Position numbers and translations under genes: made by a program. Positions 7,500 to 16,716 of a stretch of 64,000 nt of DNA are shown piece by piece; position 1 is the stretch's first letter, and each line of letters opens with the position of its first letter. The notes beneath the pieces are model-generated. The model saw only the letters and a list, made by a program, of their open reading frames with translations. It searched no databases and was not told where the DNA came from. The stretch spans positions 2,019,274-2,083,273 of the forward strand of contig NZ_LT976853.1 of the NCBI RefSeq assembly GCF_900249755.1. Reading direction: 5' to 3'. Origin of the DNA: Cupriavidus taiwanensis (GTDB lineage: Bacteria > Pseudomonadota > Gammaproteobacteria > Burkholderiales > Burkholderiaceae).

Positions 7500-10282
7500 G
7501 CGTTGGCTCCCGCTTTGCGCTTCTTGCCCTTGGCTGGTGCAGCCGAAGCGGTCATCTTGGTATAGAGGTCAAACAGCTTTTCCAACCGCTCGGTGTCGTT
7601 CTTGAAGCGCCGACCGATGTAGACGCGCTCCAGCACTTCGTCGTTGCGATCATGGGCGGCGCGCAGGTCGGCGGGCATGTTTTCGGGGTCGTACAGGTCC
7701 GCGATGGTCGCGGGAAAGTGATGCTCCCGCGCCAGCAGGATGTCCTCCGCGCAGCGAGTGAGATCGGCCTTGTTTTTCTCGGTCAGCGTCGGCACCGGAA
7801 ACGTGTTCCAGCCGAGGGTGTTGGAGTAGCGGTAGCGCGTTTCCAGCTTGCCGCAGACGGTGGCGATCCATACAAGATGCAGGCGCGAGGCAATGAGCGC
7901 CATGTTCCATAGAGGCGCGTCGTACAGGCCATACGCAGCATTGGAAATAATGCCACCTGTTGGGAGCAGCCCAACTGGAAGATACGGCCGAGACTCGCTC
8001 GAATGGATCGGAACGATGATTGACTGGTTGCCCGGTTTGCCCTGAATCTGCCGGAATCTGTGCGGGTACTGCGCAGCAGGGCGCGTTTCCTTCGCCTTGC
8101 TACTTTCCCGAAACTCCCTCACCTGTTCAAAGCGGAGAGCAAGGCTCGGGACGGAACTGGCCTCGCTTTCGTCAGCATCAGTGACCCAAATGCAAACCCG
8201 CGGCGAACCCTTGATGAACTCATCCGAACCAAAGTAGGGCCGCAGGAATTTTTTAGCAGTCGGCGACTCACGGGTGATCTGCCGCGCCTCATCGGGCGAC
8301 AAGATCAGATTTCCGCCGTCTGTGGGCTTGTTGCCCCAGTACATGTCGGGGCGACCCGTTGGCGCTCTACTTGCGGCATCAACGTAAAGATTTGGTCCGG
8401 GCACTATGTATGCGTTGATGTTCGGAACGAATTTCTCGATGACCTCTTCACCATCCGAGGCTTCGAAGAGTCGTGCCCCCCTACCTGTATCGGTGGTCAG
8501 ACCAATGATCAGGACGGTGACGCCAGCATTGTGCGCAGCCAGGTTGCGCCATTTAAACGATGAGTAGGCAAAGAAGATGCGTGACGAAGCGTCCAGGAGC
8601 AGCGGCCAGAACATGTGGACGAGCTGCCCTTGGCAGATTGAGTTCGTCGCAACGAAGGCCGCTTTGGCCGTCTGATGTTGCATGAACTCATGCGCTTTCC
8701 AAAACCAGCCCATTACGTAGTCGAACGACTTCCAGTATTGACTATGGCCTTCGAAGAGCCACTTGAGGTCGGCTTTCTGCTCCGGAGTTTGGGAACTCAG
8801 ACCGGCGTAAGGCGGGTTCCCGCAAATATACGTCTCGCCGCCTTCGTTCTCGAAGTCGATCTCAGCCTGATCAAGCGGTGTTTGCAGAAGATCGTCATAA
8901 ACTAGCTTCACCCCTGAGCCGCCGACATCCATTAAGCTCAACCAGTCAAGCCGCAACGCATTGCCGCAGGTGATCCAATTCTCGCTGCGCAAGGGCAGAA
9001 ACTCGGCCAAGGCCAGCTTCTGCCCACGATAGAGCACGTCGCACTGGTACTCAGCGATAACCAGCGCAAGGCGTGCAATCTCTGCCGGGAAGTCACGCAC
9101 CTCGATTCCGCGAAAATTCGTGAGCGGGATAACCGAACACAAGTCAGGTTCGCCTCGTCGCCTGTTGATCTCGGCCTCGATGGCGCGCATCTCCTTATAG
9201 GCGATGACAAGGAAGTTGCCCGAACCGCAGGCCGGATCGAAGACCCTGATCCTTGCCATGCGCTTGCGCAGGTTCAGCAACATGCGAGGGTTATCGCCTG
9301 CCTCTTCAAGCTTGGCCCGCAGGTCGTCGAGGAACAGCGGATTCAGCACCTTCAGGATGTTGGGGACACTGGTGTAATGCATCCCCAGCTCGCCGCGCTC
9401 CTCGTCCTCGGCGACAGCCTGGATCATCGAACCGAAGATGTCCGGGTTGATCTTGGTCCAATCCAACCCGCCGACGTGCAGCAGGTAGGACCGGGCGATC
9501 TTGCTGAATCGCGGCACTTCGTCGCCACCAGAGAACAACTGCCCGTTGACGTATGGGAAGTCTTCGGCCCATCGGGGAATCTTGGCGGCGGCCCGGTCCT
9601 CGCGCTTGGTGTTCATGGTGCGGAACAGCGTGGCGAGAACTTCGTGCGTGTTCGATGAGTCCCTGGCGCTCATCTGCGCGACGGTTTCAGTGAAGCGGCC
9701 CTTGCCGACAAAGATGTCGGTGTCCTCAGCAAAGAAGCAGAAGATCAGCCGCGCCATGAGGTTGTTCATGTCGTGGCGACGCTCCGCCGTGCCCCATTCG
9801 GGGTTGTCCTTCAGCAGTTCGACGTAGAGTCGGTTCAGGCGGCTGGTGGCCCGGATATCGAAGGCGTTTTCGCTGATCTGGCGGACAGTGCTGATGCCCG
9901 CCAGCGGCAGAAAGAAGCCGAAGTGGTCCGGGAAGTCCTTGAAGGCGCAGGCAACGGTCTCGCCGCTGGTCAGGTCTTCGGCCTCGAAGTCCACCCCGTC
10001 CGTGGCGAGGATGAACTTCGCCTTGGCCTTGGCCGTCGCCGGGCTGGCCTTGAGAGCGGCCAGCGTCTGCGTCACCCCCCCGGCGTCGCAGGTCAGAATG
10101 TGGATGTTGCTGGTCTGGAGAACACCGCTGAGGTCGGACTTGTTCGACGCCCCGGCGCGCAGGCGCTTGATGGTCGTCGCTTTGTTGCCGAACGCCTCAA
10201 GGAAGGCATAGGGGAACTCCGCACGGTCGAACGGCTGCTCCGCGAGGTCGGTGATGGCTTGTTCGATTTCTACGGCATTCAT
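7496..10282 (-). CDS. MmeI-like class I DNA adenine methyltransferase
   Basis: A 928-residue protein with the domain order of MmeI/type IIG-like enzymes: N-terminal region, helical domain (about 130-330), gamma-class methyltransferase, then target-recognition and C-terminal domains. SAM-binding motif I FDPACGSGNF lies at about 348-357 and the catalytic NPPY at 489-492, typical of N6-adenine methylation. I do not see a convincing PD-(D/E)XK nuclease motif in the first 130 residues, so cleavage is probably delegated to other subunits. It is the first large gene of the operon, 58 bp after the small HTH gene. Likely role: self-marking and target recognition for the system. Confidence 0.85.
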   Translation of the reverse strand: MNAVEIEQAITDLAEQPFDRAEFPYAFLEAFGNKATTIKRLRAGASNKSDLSGVLQTSNIHILTCDAGGVTQTLAALKASPATAKAKAKFILATDGVDFEAEDLTSGETVACAFKDFPDHFGFFLPLAGISTVRQISENAFDIRATSRLNRLYVELLKDNPEWGTAERRHDMNNLMARLIFCFFAEDTDIFVGKGRFTETVAQMSARDSSNTHEVLATLFRTMNTKREDRAAAKIPRWAEDFPYVNGQLFSGGDEVPRFSKIARSYLLHVGGLDWTKINPDIFGSMIQAVAEDEERGELGMHYTSVPNILKVLNPLFLDDLRAKLEEAGDNPRMLLNLRKRMARIRVFDPACGSGNFLVIAYKEMRAIEAEINRRRGEPDLCSVIPLTNFRGIEVRDFPAEIARLALVIAEYQCDVLYRGQKLALAEFLPLRSENWITCGNALRLDWLSLMDVGGSGVKLVYDDLLQTPLDQAEIDFENEGGETYICGNPPYAGLSSQTPEQKADLKWLFEGHSQYWKSFDYVMGWFWKAHEFMQHQTAKAAFVATNSICQGQLVHMFWPLLLDASSRIFFAYSSFKWRNLAAHNAGVTVLIIGLTTDTGRGARLFEASDGEEVIEKFVPNINAYIVPGPNLYVDAASRAPTGRPDMYWGNKPTDGGNLILSPDEARQITRESPTAKKFLRPYFGSDEFIKGSPRVCIWVTDADESEASSVPSLALRFEQVREFRESSKAKETRPAAQYPHRFRQIQGKPGNQSIIVPIHSSESRPYLPVGLLPTGGIISNAAYGLYDAPLWNMALIASRLHLVWIATVCGKLETRYRYSNTLGWNTFPVPTLTEKNKADLTRCAEDILLAREHHFPATIADLYDPENMPADLRAAHDRNDEVLERVYIGRRFKNDTERLEKLFDLYTKMTASAAPAKGKKRKAGANA

Positions 10283-10340
10283 GGGCGTGCAGCCCCCTCT
10301 CGGGGCGAGGCCGCCTGGTTGCTATCGTTTTTCGGGGCGC

Positions 10341-10541
10341 TCATGTCTTGTCCTGCGTTTTCTCGGCTATCTGCGCGGCAATCCAGCGATCCAACTCGCT
10401 GCGACGAAACCGCCAGGTGCCGCCCAGCTTGAATCCCGGTATCTCCCCCTGCTGGGCCAGCCGGTAAACGGTCTTCTTCCCTGCCTTGAGGTAGACCGCC
10501 ACTTCATCCAGCGTGAGAATTTCGCTATCAGGTTGGTTCAT
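10341..10541 (-). CDS. Small MerR/excisionase-type HTH protein
   Basis: A 66-residue DNA-binding protein of the HTH_17 (excisionase) family: LTLDEVAVYLKAGKKTVYRL helix-turn-helix followed by the wing GGTWRFRRSELDRWI. It heads the cargo operon, 58 bp before the methyltransferase start, and lies far from the integrase. It is therefore more likely to be the operon's own regulator than the island excisionase. A CCAAAGTTTGG palindrome upstream at 10,579-10,589 is a possible operator. Confidence 0.8.
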   Translation of the reverse strand: MNQPDSEILTLDEVAVYLKAGKKTVYRLAQQGEIPGFKLGGTWRFRRSELDRWIAAQIAEKTQDKT

Positions 10542-10870
10542 GTCAGGCGGCTCGCTTGGTGTCGCGCGGCGAAGTCTTCCAAAGTTTGGCCAAGTTTACC
10601 ATCTGATCCACCCAAGTGAACCCCGAATCTCATGTGCGCGAAGCCATGGATTCGGCCGGCGCCATGCGTTGCGGCGGGCTCGCGGCACCGGCTGGATGGC
10701 AAGGCCATGTGCTTTAGCCACCAGGTCGTAGATGGTTTACGCCAAGAAGGTGGTCGGCGTGTCTTCTTCCGGGGAAAACACGCAACGTAGTACCCTTTGG
10801 CCTTCACAGCCGCGCTCTCTGTGGCCTCATCTGGATGAGACGGGCTAGGCAAATCAGCGTGAGGTGTGCG
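10542..10870. promoter_or_regulatory. Divergent intergenic region with possible operator
   Basis: This 329-bp gap separates the minus-strand cargo operon from the plus-strand antitoxin-like pair, so both promoters should be here. The 11-bp palindrome CCAAAGTTTGG at 10,579-10,589, followed by a second half-match CCAAGTTT, lies about 40 bases upstream of the HTH gene start. I found no convincing open reading frame; the rest has no structure that I could interpret. Confidence 0.4.
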
Positions 10871-11239
10871 ATGGGCAGGAAGGAAACCGAAGAAGCAATT
10901 GCAGACAGCCGCGCCGGCCGTATCTCGGGGCGGTTCGCCACAGTCGCCGAGCTGCTGGCCGACCTGAACGCTGACGACACCCCGAACATTCAGCAGGGCA
11001 GCGCCAACGTCTATGCCGACCTGGGCTATCCCGACGCCGGCGAAATGCTGGTCAAGACCCGACTCGTCACCAAGATCGGCGAGGCCATCAAGGCGCAACA
11101 GTTGTCGACCGAGCAAGCGGCTACGCTTCTCGGATTGACGCCGGCCGCGCTGCACGAGCTGCTGACCGGCCGCTTTCGCTCGCAATCGGTCAATGACCTG
11201 GAGCGCCTGGCATCCATGCTTGATGAGGCCAGCCGATGA
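10871..11239 (+). CDS. Mosaic antitoxin: RelB-like tail fused to XRE/HigA-type HTH
   Basis: A 122-residue protein starting at ATG 10,871, preceded by GAGG about 9 bases upstream. Residues 1-35 resemble the C-terminal half of RelB-type antitoxins (GRFATVAELLADLNADD). Residues about 45-118 form an XRE helix-turn-helix of the kind found in HigA-like antitoxins (VYADLGYPDAGEMLVKTRL, LSTEQAATLLGLTPAALHEL). The stop overlaps the next start as ATGA. No toxin gene is adjacent. It may be a functional orphan repressor or a recombination product; I cannot tell which. Confidence 0.7.
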   Translation: MGRKETEEAIADSRAGRISGRFATVAELLADLNADDTPNIQQGSANVYADLGYPDAGEMLVKTRLVTKIGEAIKAQQLSTEQAATLLGLTPAALHELLTGRFRSQSVNDLERLASMLDEASR

Positions 11240-11595
11240 CATGCTCGAAGAACCTGGAAAACTGGCTGCATGAGAAGGTCGGCCCGGCCTATGACGCCTT
11301 GAAGGCCGACCCGGCCCGCGCCGTCACGCCTGGCCAGGTGCGCTACACCCTGGCCGAGCTGCTGGCCGAGGCCGAAGCCGCCGGCGTGTATCCACTGCCG
11401 CCGGAACAACGCGAATGGGTAGATGCGCCGGCCGTTGGCCGTGAGCTGACGCCTTTCGACCCGGCCGAGACGCTGACCTCGGCCGAGGCGATCAGGACCT
11501 TCCTGGCCGAAGCCAAGGCCACAGCCGACCCGGCCTATATCGAACACGCACAGGCCGTCGCAGCGCGGGCGAAGGCCATGCACGGCATCGAGTAG
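11236..11595 (+). CDS. Mosaic antitoxin-like protein (RelB/ParD-type head, HI1420-type tail)
   Basis: A 119-residue protein coupled to the gene before it by an ATGA overlap. The first 40 residues (LENWLHEKVGPAYDALKADP) look like the N-terminus of RelB/ParD-family antitoxins. Residues about 70-118 (LTPFDPAETLTSAEAIRTFL, then DPAYIEHAQAVAARAKAM) resemble the N-terminal half of the HI1420-family addiction antidote. It stops where that family would continue into its HTH, so the tail looks truncated. Function is unknown; DNA binding of a truncated HI1420 head is unlikely without a partner. Confidence 0.6.
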   Translation: MTCSKNLENWLHEKVGPAYDALKADPARAVTPGQVRYTLAELLAEAEAAGVYPLPPEQREWVDAPAVGRELTPFDPAETLTSAEAIRTFLAEAKATADPAYIEHAQAVAARAKAMHGIE

Positions 11596-11608
11596 GAGAG
11601 CTGGCCAG

Positions 11609-11780
11609 CATCGCCATTCCTGGCGGTGCTGCAGCTCGACGTGCGCCGTTCTGGTGCGCTGGATCTCATCGCTAGAAACGACGATGCGAGATCCACGCCA
11701 AGGAGAAGGCCAGAGCGGCCGTCATCGTCCGATCTGGCGATGCTCGAGCACGCCAGCGCACATCGTCACCCTTGACGATG
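11609..11780. repeat. Left cluster of 20-bp imperfect palindromes
   Basis: Four 20-bp units of the form CATCGYC-N6-GRCGATG lie at 11,609-11,628, 11,667-11,686, 11,723-11,742 and 11,761-11,780. The second sits inside a larger GGATCTCATCG / CGATGCGAGATCC inverted repeat. The first is followed by CTGCAGCTCGACGT, as is the last unit of the other cluster at 22.4-22.6 kb. This 197-bp gap before IS1071 has no gene. Confidence 0.75.
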
Positions 11781-11995
11781 CAGGCCCGGGAAGGGGTCTC
11801 CTCGTTTTCAGTGCAATAAGTGACGGTACGCAAAGCTAGCACTGGCGCGGGGGTGGTCTGGGTAGACCGTTGATTTCATTGACTTTCCTGTTCGCTTTGT
11901 AAACGGGTATGGTGGCCTCCCACTTTTGAGGTTCACGATGCAGGGTTGGCACACTGAACTTGACCCCATCCCACGGACAGGTATTCGCTTGGTTC

Positions 11996-13009
11996 TCAAG
12001 CGATCGGTGATGCCGACGCAGGGTTGTCCACGGCGGCGGGCGGCGTTTGCGACGAACTGACCGCCGCGGTGGGCAACCCATGTTTGTCGCCGGCTTGTGC
12101 GTGCTCATGGCTGCGTTCGAACTCGTTGGGTGAGCGGTATCCGAGCGAGGAGTGGAGCCGCCGCGGGTTGTACCAGCCCTCGATCCAGGTGAACAGCGCC
12201 GTGCGGGCCTGGGCCTTGCTCGGCCAGCTGCGCCGCGCGATCAACTCGCACTCCAGCGTGGCGAAGAAGCTCTCGGCCATGGCGTTGTCGTAGGCGTCGC
12301 CCACCGTGCCCATGGACGGGCGTACGCCCATCTCGCGACAGCGCTGCCCGAAGGCCAGGCTGGTGTACTGGCTGCCTTGGTCGGAGTGGTGGATCACCGA
12401 TTCGGGCTTGCGCGTGTGCAGCGCCATGTTCAGCGCCGAGACCACCAGCGTGGCCGTCATCTGCTCACCCATGGCCCAGCCGACCACCTTGCGGCTGAAT
12501 GCATCGAGCACGACGGCCAGATACACGAAGCCGGCCCACGTTGGCACGTAGGTCATGTCGGCCACCCACAGCTCGTTGGGGCCGCGCGCGTAGAAGCGCC
12601 GGTTGACCAGATCGGGCGCGGGGCGTGCTCGCACGTTGCGCTCGGTGGTGACCGTGAAGCTGCGCCGCCGGCTCACGCCACGCATGGCGTGCGTACGCAT
12701 CAGCCGCGCCACGCGCTTGCGGCTGACCTGCTCGCCTTGCTGCTGCAGTGCTGCACGCACCCGCGGCATGCCGTACGTTGCGTCTGAATCGGCATGGACC
12801 TGCCGGATGCGCTCGATGAGCACCGCGTTGTCCATCGTGCGCCGGCTCGGCAACCTCTTGAGCCAGTCGTAGTAGCCGCTGCTGGAGATGCCCAGCACGC
12901 GACACATGGTTTGCACGCCCGCACCTTTGGCGTCGGCCTGGTTCGCGCTCACGAGTTCGTAGACGGCGTGCACGTCTTCTCGCTTCTGGCGGCGAACCAG
13001 GCCGTAGCC
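11996..13009 (-). CDS. IS3-family transposase OrfB (DDE integrase)
   Basis: The catalytic half of the transposase, read in the -1 frame relative to orfA and probably made as an OrfAB fusion by frameshifting near 13,000. It has an HTH_21 region (RRTMDNAVLIERIRQVHADS, YGMPRVRAAL) followed by the rve integrase core with WVADMTYVPTWAGFVYLAVV (first Asp), SDQGSQYTS (second Asp) and NAMAESFFATLE (Glu). No stop interrupts the core, so the element looks potentially active. Confidence 0.85.
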   Translation of the reverse strand, partial: GYGLVRRQKREDVHAVYELVSANQADAKGAGVQTMCRVLGISSSGYYDWLKRLPSRRTMDNAVLIERIRQVHADSDATYGMPRVRAALQQQGEQVSRKRVARLMRTHAMRGVSRRRSFTVTTERNVRARPAPDLVNRRFYARGPNELWVADMTYVPTWAGFVYLAVVLDAFSRKVVGWAMGEQMTATLVVSALNMALHTRKPESVIHHSDQGSQYTSLAFGQRCREMGVRPSMGTVGDAYDNAMAESFFATLECELIARRSWPSKAQARTALFTWIEGWYNPRRLHSSLGYRSPNEFERSHEHAQAGDKHGLPTAAVSSSQTPPAAVDNPASASPIA

Positions 13010-13272
13010 TTTGCCAGGATTTCTCGCTCCGTCTCCAGCTGGCGTACCCGACGGCGCAGCCGGCTCAGCTCCTCGCGCTCCACACTGCTCAGGCCCTCCT
13101 TGCCGGCCAACGGCTTGCCGGCGTCGATCGCCTCCTGTGCGATCCAGTTGCGCACCGCCTGCGCCGAACAACCGAATTCATGGGACAGCTCCTGCGGCGT
13201 GCGGCCCACTCGGGCCAATTCGATGATCTGTTGACGAAACTCCGCCGGATATGGCGGTCTACTCTTAGGCAC
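12949..13272 (-). CDS. IS3-family transposase OrfA
   Basis: A 107-residue HTH protein (PAEFRQQIIELARVGRTPQE, CSAQAVRNWI) with a C-terminal leucine zipper (LSRLRRRVRQLETEREIL). It precedes and overlaps orfB by about 60 bp and supplies the DNA-binding part of the OrfAB transposase. Confidence 0.85.
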   Translation of the reverse strand: MPKSRPPYPAEFRQQIIELARVGRTPQELSHEFGCSAQAVRNWIAQEAIDAGKPLAGKEGLSSVEREELSRLRRRVRQLETEREILAKATAWFAARSEKTCTPSTNS

Positions 13273-16200
13273 TTCGGACTCCTTCTCTTGCTACGGTAAG
13301 GTGTCCGTGAAAAGGGGTCAACTTCACACAACGTTTTTGGGGATGCGTGGGCTCCCCCGCGATATCAGCGACTTCGAGATGAAGGCATTTTTCACCTTCG
13401 ATGGTGCCGAGCGCGACGCAATCAATGCACGCCGAGGTGATTCCCACAAGCTTGGTCTGGCGCTCCATATTGGTTTCCTGCGCATGAGTGGGCGTTTGCT
13501 CGGTGCCTTTCGGGTAATTCCAGTAGCCTTGTGGCGCCACCTTGGCAACGAGCTTGGCATTGCAGCACCAGAAGTCGCCTCGCTGAGAGCCATGTATGAA
13601 CGCGGGCGCACGCTATTCGATCACCAACAAGTAGCCTGCACGGTCCTTGGATTCCAGTGGATGAGCGAGCACCAGCGCCGCTCACTGGTACGTGAACTGC
13701 GCGACGAAGTGGCGCGCTGCGCCGACCGCGATCAGCTACTCGTGCGGGCGCGTCAATGGCTGTACAAGAACAAGCTGGTGATCGTGCACGAGCGGGCAAT
13801 TCGGACACTGATTGCGGCGGCACTTGCCCAGCTTGAAGTTGAAACAGGCACCGCCATCGCCGCCAGCGTTGATCCAGCAACACTTGATCGCTGGCGAGCC
13901 TCAGTTTCAGAGCTGCGCCCAGATGGACAAACCCAGCAGAGTTGGCTATGGGCTGCACCGGCGAAACACTCAACCCGCCAAATCAGCGAGGTACTGGAGC
14001 GCATCGACCTGCTTTACACGCTGGACGTTCATAAGCACCTGGCAGACATCCCCGATCTCATCTTGCGCCGCTACGCGCGCCGACTTGTCTCCAGGCCGCC
14101 CTCAGCCGGAGCCAAGATCAAAGAGCCAGCGCGCACCGTGGAGGTCGCATGCTTTCTTCGGTATTGCCTGTTCACCACCACAGACCAGTTGATCCTTATG
14201 GTGCAGCGCCGGATCGCCGATCTGTGGCGTCAGGCTGCCGCCGATGTCCCCGCTACCGTCAATTGGGCCGCAATGTACAAAACGCTGCTCGGCGAACTTG
14301 TTGCCTTGAGCGCGCAAGGTGCGGTGCCAGATGCTGAGTTGCGTGCCCGTCTTGAAGCCTTGATCACCGAAACCCAGAAACGCAAACCACCGAGCAGGGC
14401 CTCCCTGGTCCGCGAGGGATTGATTGATGGAATTCGCCCCGTGCGGTCGTTGCTCGTCGCCATTGCAAAGCTGCCCTGGCAGGCCACCGGCGAGCATCCT
14501 GCCATCGAGTACCTTGCCAAGCTGCAAGCTTTATATCTCAAAGGATCCAGAAAGCTGCCAGTTGAAGTGGTGGCACCAAGTCTGGGAATGATCTGGCAGG
14601 TTTCGATCTCCAGCCCAGACCGGGAACGGGCGTTTCAGGCGTTGGAGGTGGCCACCCTGTTTGCCCTGCGCCGCGCGGTGCGCAATGGCTCGGTCTGGAT
14701 TGAGCACAGCCTGAGCTTTCGGGGTCGTGCGCGCTTGTTCTTCACGGACGAGCGTTGGCAGGCAGAGTCCAAGAAACACTATGCCCGTCTATCGTTACCC
14801 AGCAAGGCTGCCACTTTCTTGAAGCCTTTGCTGGCCAGAGTAACTGCCGGTGTCGATGCGGTGGCCGCTGCAGCCCGCAGTGGCGTACTGCGCGTGGATG
14901 ATGAACTCCATTTGTCGCCATTGCCCGCAGAGGACGAAGACCCAGAAGTGACCAAGCTGCGCGCGGCTTTGGATCACCGCATCGGTGAGGTTCAATTGCC
15001 GGAAGTGATTCTGGCCGTTGACGCCCAGGTGCGCTTTAGCTGGATCATGCTCGGACGTGAGCCGCGCTCTACCGACGAGCTGCTGATGGTCTATGCCGGC
15101 ATCATGGCCCACGGCACCAGTCTGACTGCGGTCGAATGCGCGCGCATGATTCCGCAATTGTCTGCCACCAGCATTCGCCAGGCCATGCGCTGGGCGCGGG
15201 ACGAACGGCGTCTGAGCCAGGCCTGCCAGGCTGTGCTGGAATTCATGCAGCGACACCCGATTGCCGCCACCTGGGGGCGGTCCGATTTGGCATCTTCTGA
15301 CATGATGACCATGGAGACCACCAAACGGGTGTGGCAAGCCCGGCTTGATCCTCGGCGCAACACACCTTCCATTGGAATCTACTCCCATGTAAAAGACCGG
15401 TGGGGCATCTTCCATGCGCAGCCCTTTGTGCTCAATGAGCGCCAGGCGGGCGTGGCCATTGAAGGTGTCATCCGCCAAGAAAAGCTGGAGACCAGCCAGC
15501 TTGCTGTGGATACCCATGGCTACACCGACTTTGCCATGTCACATGCCCGTTTGCTTGGTTTTGATCTTTGCCCGCGGTTGAAGGAACTCAAACAGCGCCA
15601 CCTCTTTGTGCCACGCGGCACCAAAGTGCCCGCAGAAATCGCTGCGGTGTGCGAAGCCAATGTCGACGTCGCTTTGATCGAAAAGCATTGGGATAGTCTG
15701 GTGCACCTGGCAGCCTCGGTCATGAGCGGACATGCCAGTGCGGTGGCAGCTCTTGCGCGGTTCGGTTCTGCCGCCCAGGGCGATCCAATCTATGAGGCTG
15801 GCGTGCAATTGGGGCGGTTGCTGCGTACGGCGTTTTTGGCTGACTACTTTGTCAAGGACGCTTTCAGGAACGAGTTGCGCCGGGTGCTCAATCGGGGCGA
15901 GGCTGTTAACGCCCTCAAGCGCGCCATTTATACCGGCCGGATCAGCCCGGCGCAGGCCAAACGTGTCGATGAAATGCAGGCTGTGGCCGATGCGTTGAGC
16001 CTGATGGCCAACATCGTGATGGCGTGGAATACCTCACAGATGCAGGCGGTCCTGGATCGCTGGTCGAACCGCCGCCAGGTCATTCCACCGGAACTGATCG
16101 GGAAGATTGCGCCCACCAGGCTGGAGAGCATCAACTTGCGGGGTGTGTTTCGCTTCCCGGTTGACCGCTATGCTGACCAAATCCTGCCTTCGCGGCCAAA

Positions 16201-16380
16201 TGCATCGATAACTGGCACCAATGGATGAAACCGACCACGGTTTGACGCCACGAATCGCAGATTTGAAAGTGAACAGGAAAGTCAATGAAATCAACGATCT
16301 ACCAACACCACCTCCGCGCCAGTGCTAGCTTTTCGTACCGTCACTTATTGCACTGAAAACGAGGAGACCCCGGGAATGAC

Positions 16381-16403
16381 AAGGGCGGCCAATGGCCGCC
16401 CTT
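16381..16403. terminator. Hairpin downstream of the trb gene group
   Basis: AAGGGCGGCC-AAT-GGCCGCCCTT is a perfect 10-bp stem just after the 76-residue gene, which ends at 16,424 on the minus strand. No clear T-tract follows on either strand, so it may be a weak terminator or an mRNA-stabilising hairpin. It sits immediately beside the IS1071 insertion point. Confidence 0.5.
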
Positions 16404-16423
16404 GCTGCTCCTGGTTCGCGTGC

Positions 16424-16654
16424 CTACGCGGCGCCGAGTGACTGCCGCACCGCGTCCAGGGCCTCGCGAAAGTCGGCAGGTGTCGCCTGGCCCGTCTCGG
16501 CCTGGTAAAACACGACCATGAAAGCGTTCGCCACGGCCTCGGCGAGCGGCCCGAGCTGCCGCGCCGCGTCCTGGTCTAGCCAGTCGAGCGCGGCGAGTTG
16601 CACGGCTGCATGATGAACGGCCTGCGTTGCATTGGTAGGATTCAGGGTTGCCAT
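16424..16654 (-). CDS. Small hypothetical protein at the end of the trb group
   Basis: A 76-residue, Ala-rich helical protein (MATLNPTNATQAVHHAAVQL). It is preceded by GAGAGGTG, a plausible ribosome-binding site, and lies 62 bp after the TrbL-tail-like gene in the same direction. I recognise no family. Its place suggests an accessory gene of the transfer module. Confidence 0.6.
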   Translation of the reverse strand: MATLNPTNATQAVHHAAVQLAALDWLDQDAARQLGPLAEAVANAFMVVFYQAETGQATPADFREALDAVRQSLGAA

Positions 16655-16716
16655 GATTCACCTCTCTAACAGGTGGGTTGTGGAAGTGTCGGCCGGCCCC
16701 ACGCCGGCCGACGCGC

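Larger units (their letters stand above)
11955..13326 (-). mobile_element. IS3-family insertion sequence within IS1071 tnpA
   Basis: This 1,372-bp element has imperfect terminal repeats TGAACTTGACCCC (left) and TGAAGTTGACCCC (right, reverse strand). A 3-bp duplication, CAC, flanks it (11,952-11,954 and 13,327-13,329). It carries overlapping orfA and orfB on the minus strand, the standard IS3 layout with programmed frameshifting. I did not assign a named IS. Confidence 0.9.
11938..16228 (+). pseudogene. tnpA: Tn3-family transposase TnpA of IS1071, split by IS3 insertion
   Basis: The original 971-codon gene starts at ATG 11,938 (MQGWH) and is cut after the fifth codon by the IS3-family element at 11,955-13,326. 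The remainder, HTTFLGMRGLPRDI onward, is intact to 16,228 and shows the Tn3 transposase core: TWGRSDLASSDMMTMET, a DTHGYTDFAM segment, then FDLCPRLK. The nested element brings an in-frame GTG at 13,301 (MSVKRGQLHTTF), which would restore a 975-residue protein if it has a promoter and ribosome-binding site. It is thus either a pseudogene or rescued. Confidence 0.85.
11793..16371 (+). mobile_element. IS1071 (Tn3 family), interrupted by an IS3-family element
   Basis: Terminal inverted repeats of about 110 bp start GGGGTCTCCTCGTTTTCAGT and are nearly identical at both ends. The element is flanked by the 5-bp target duplication GGGAA (11,788-11,792 and 16,372-16,376), the size made by Tn3-family transposition. 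Subtracting the nested insertion (1,372 bp plus a 3-bp duplication) leaves exactly 3,204 bp, the length I remember for IS1071. It contains only tnpA and no resolvase, as expected. Confidence 0.93.

Noticed and set aside
10620-10860. Remnant of a gene on the minus strand between the HTH gene and the antitoxin pair
   Set aside because: Pieces can be translated, but no frame keeps similarity to a family that I know; too weak to call a pseudogene.
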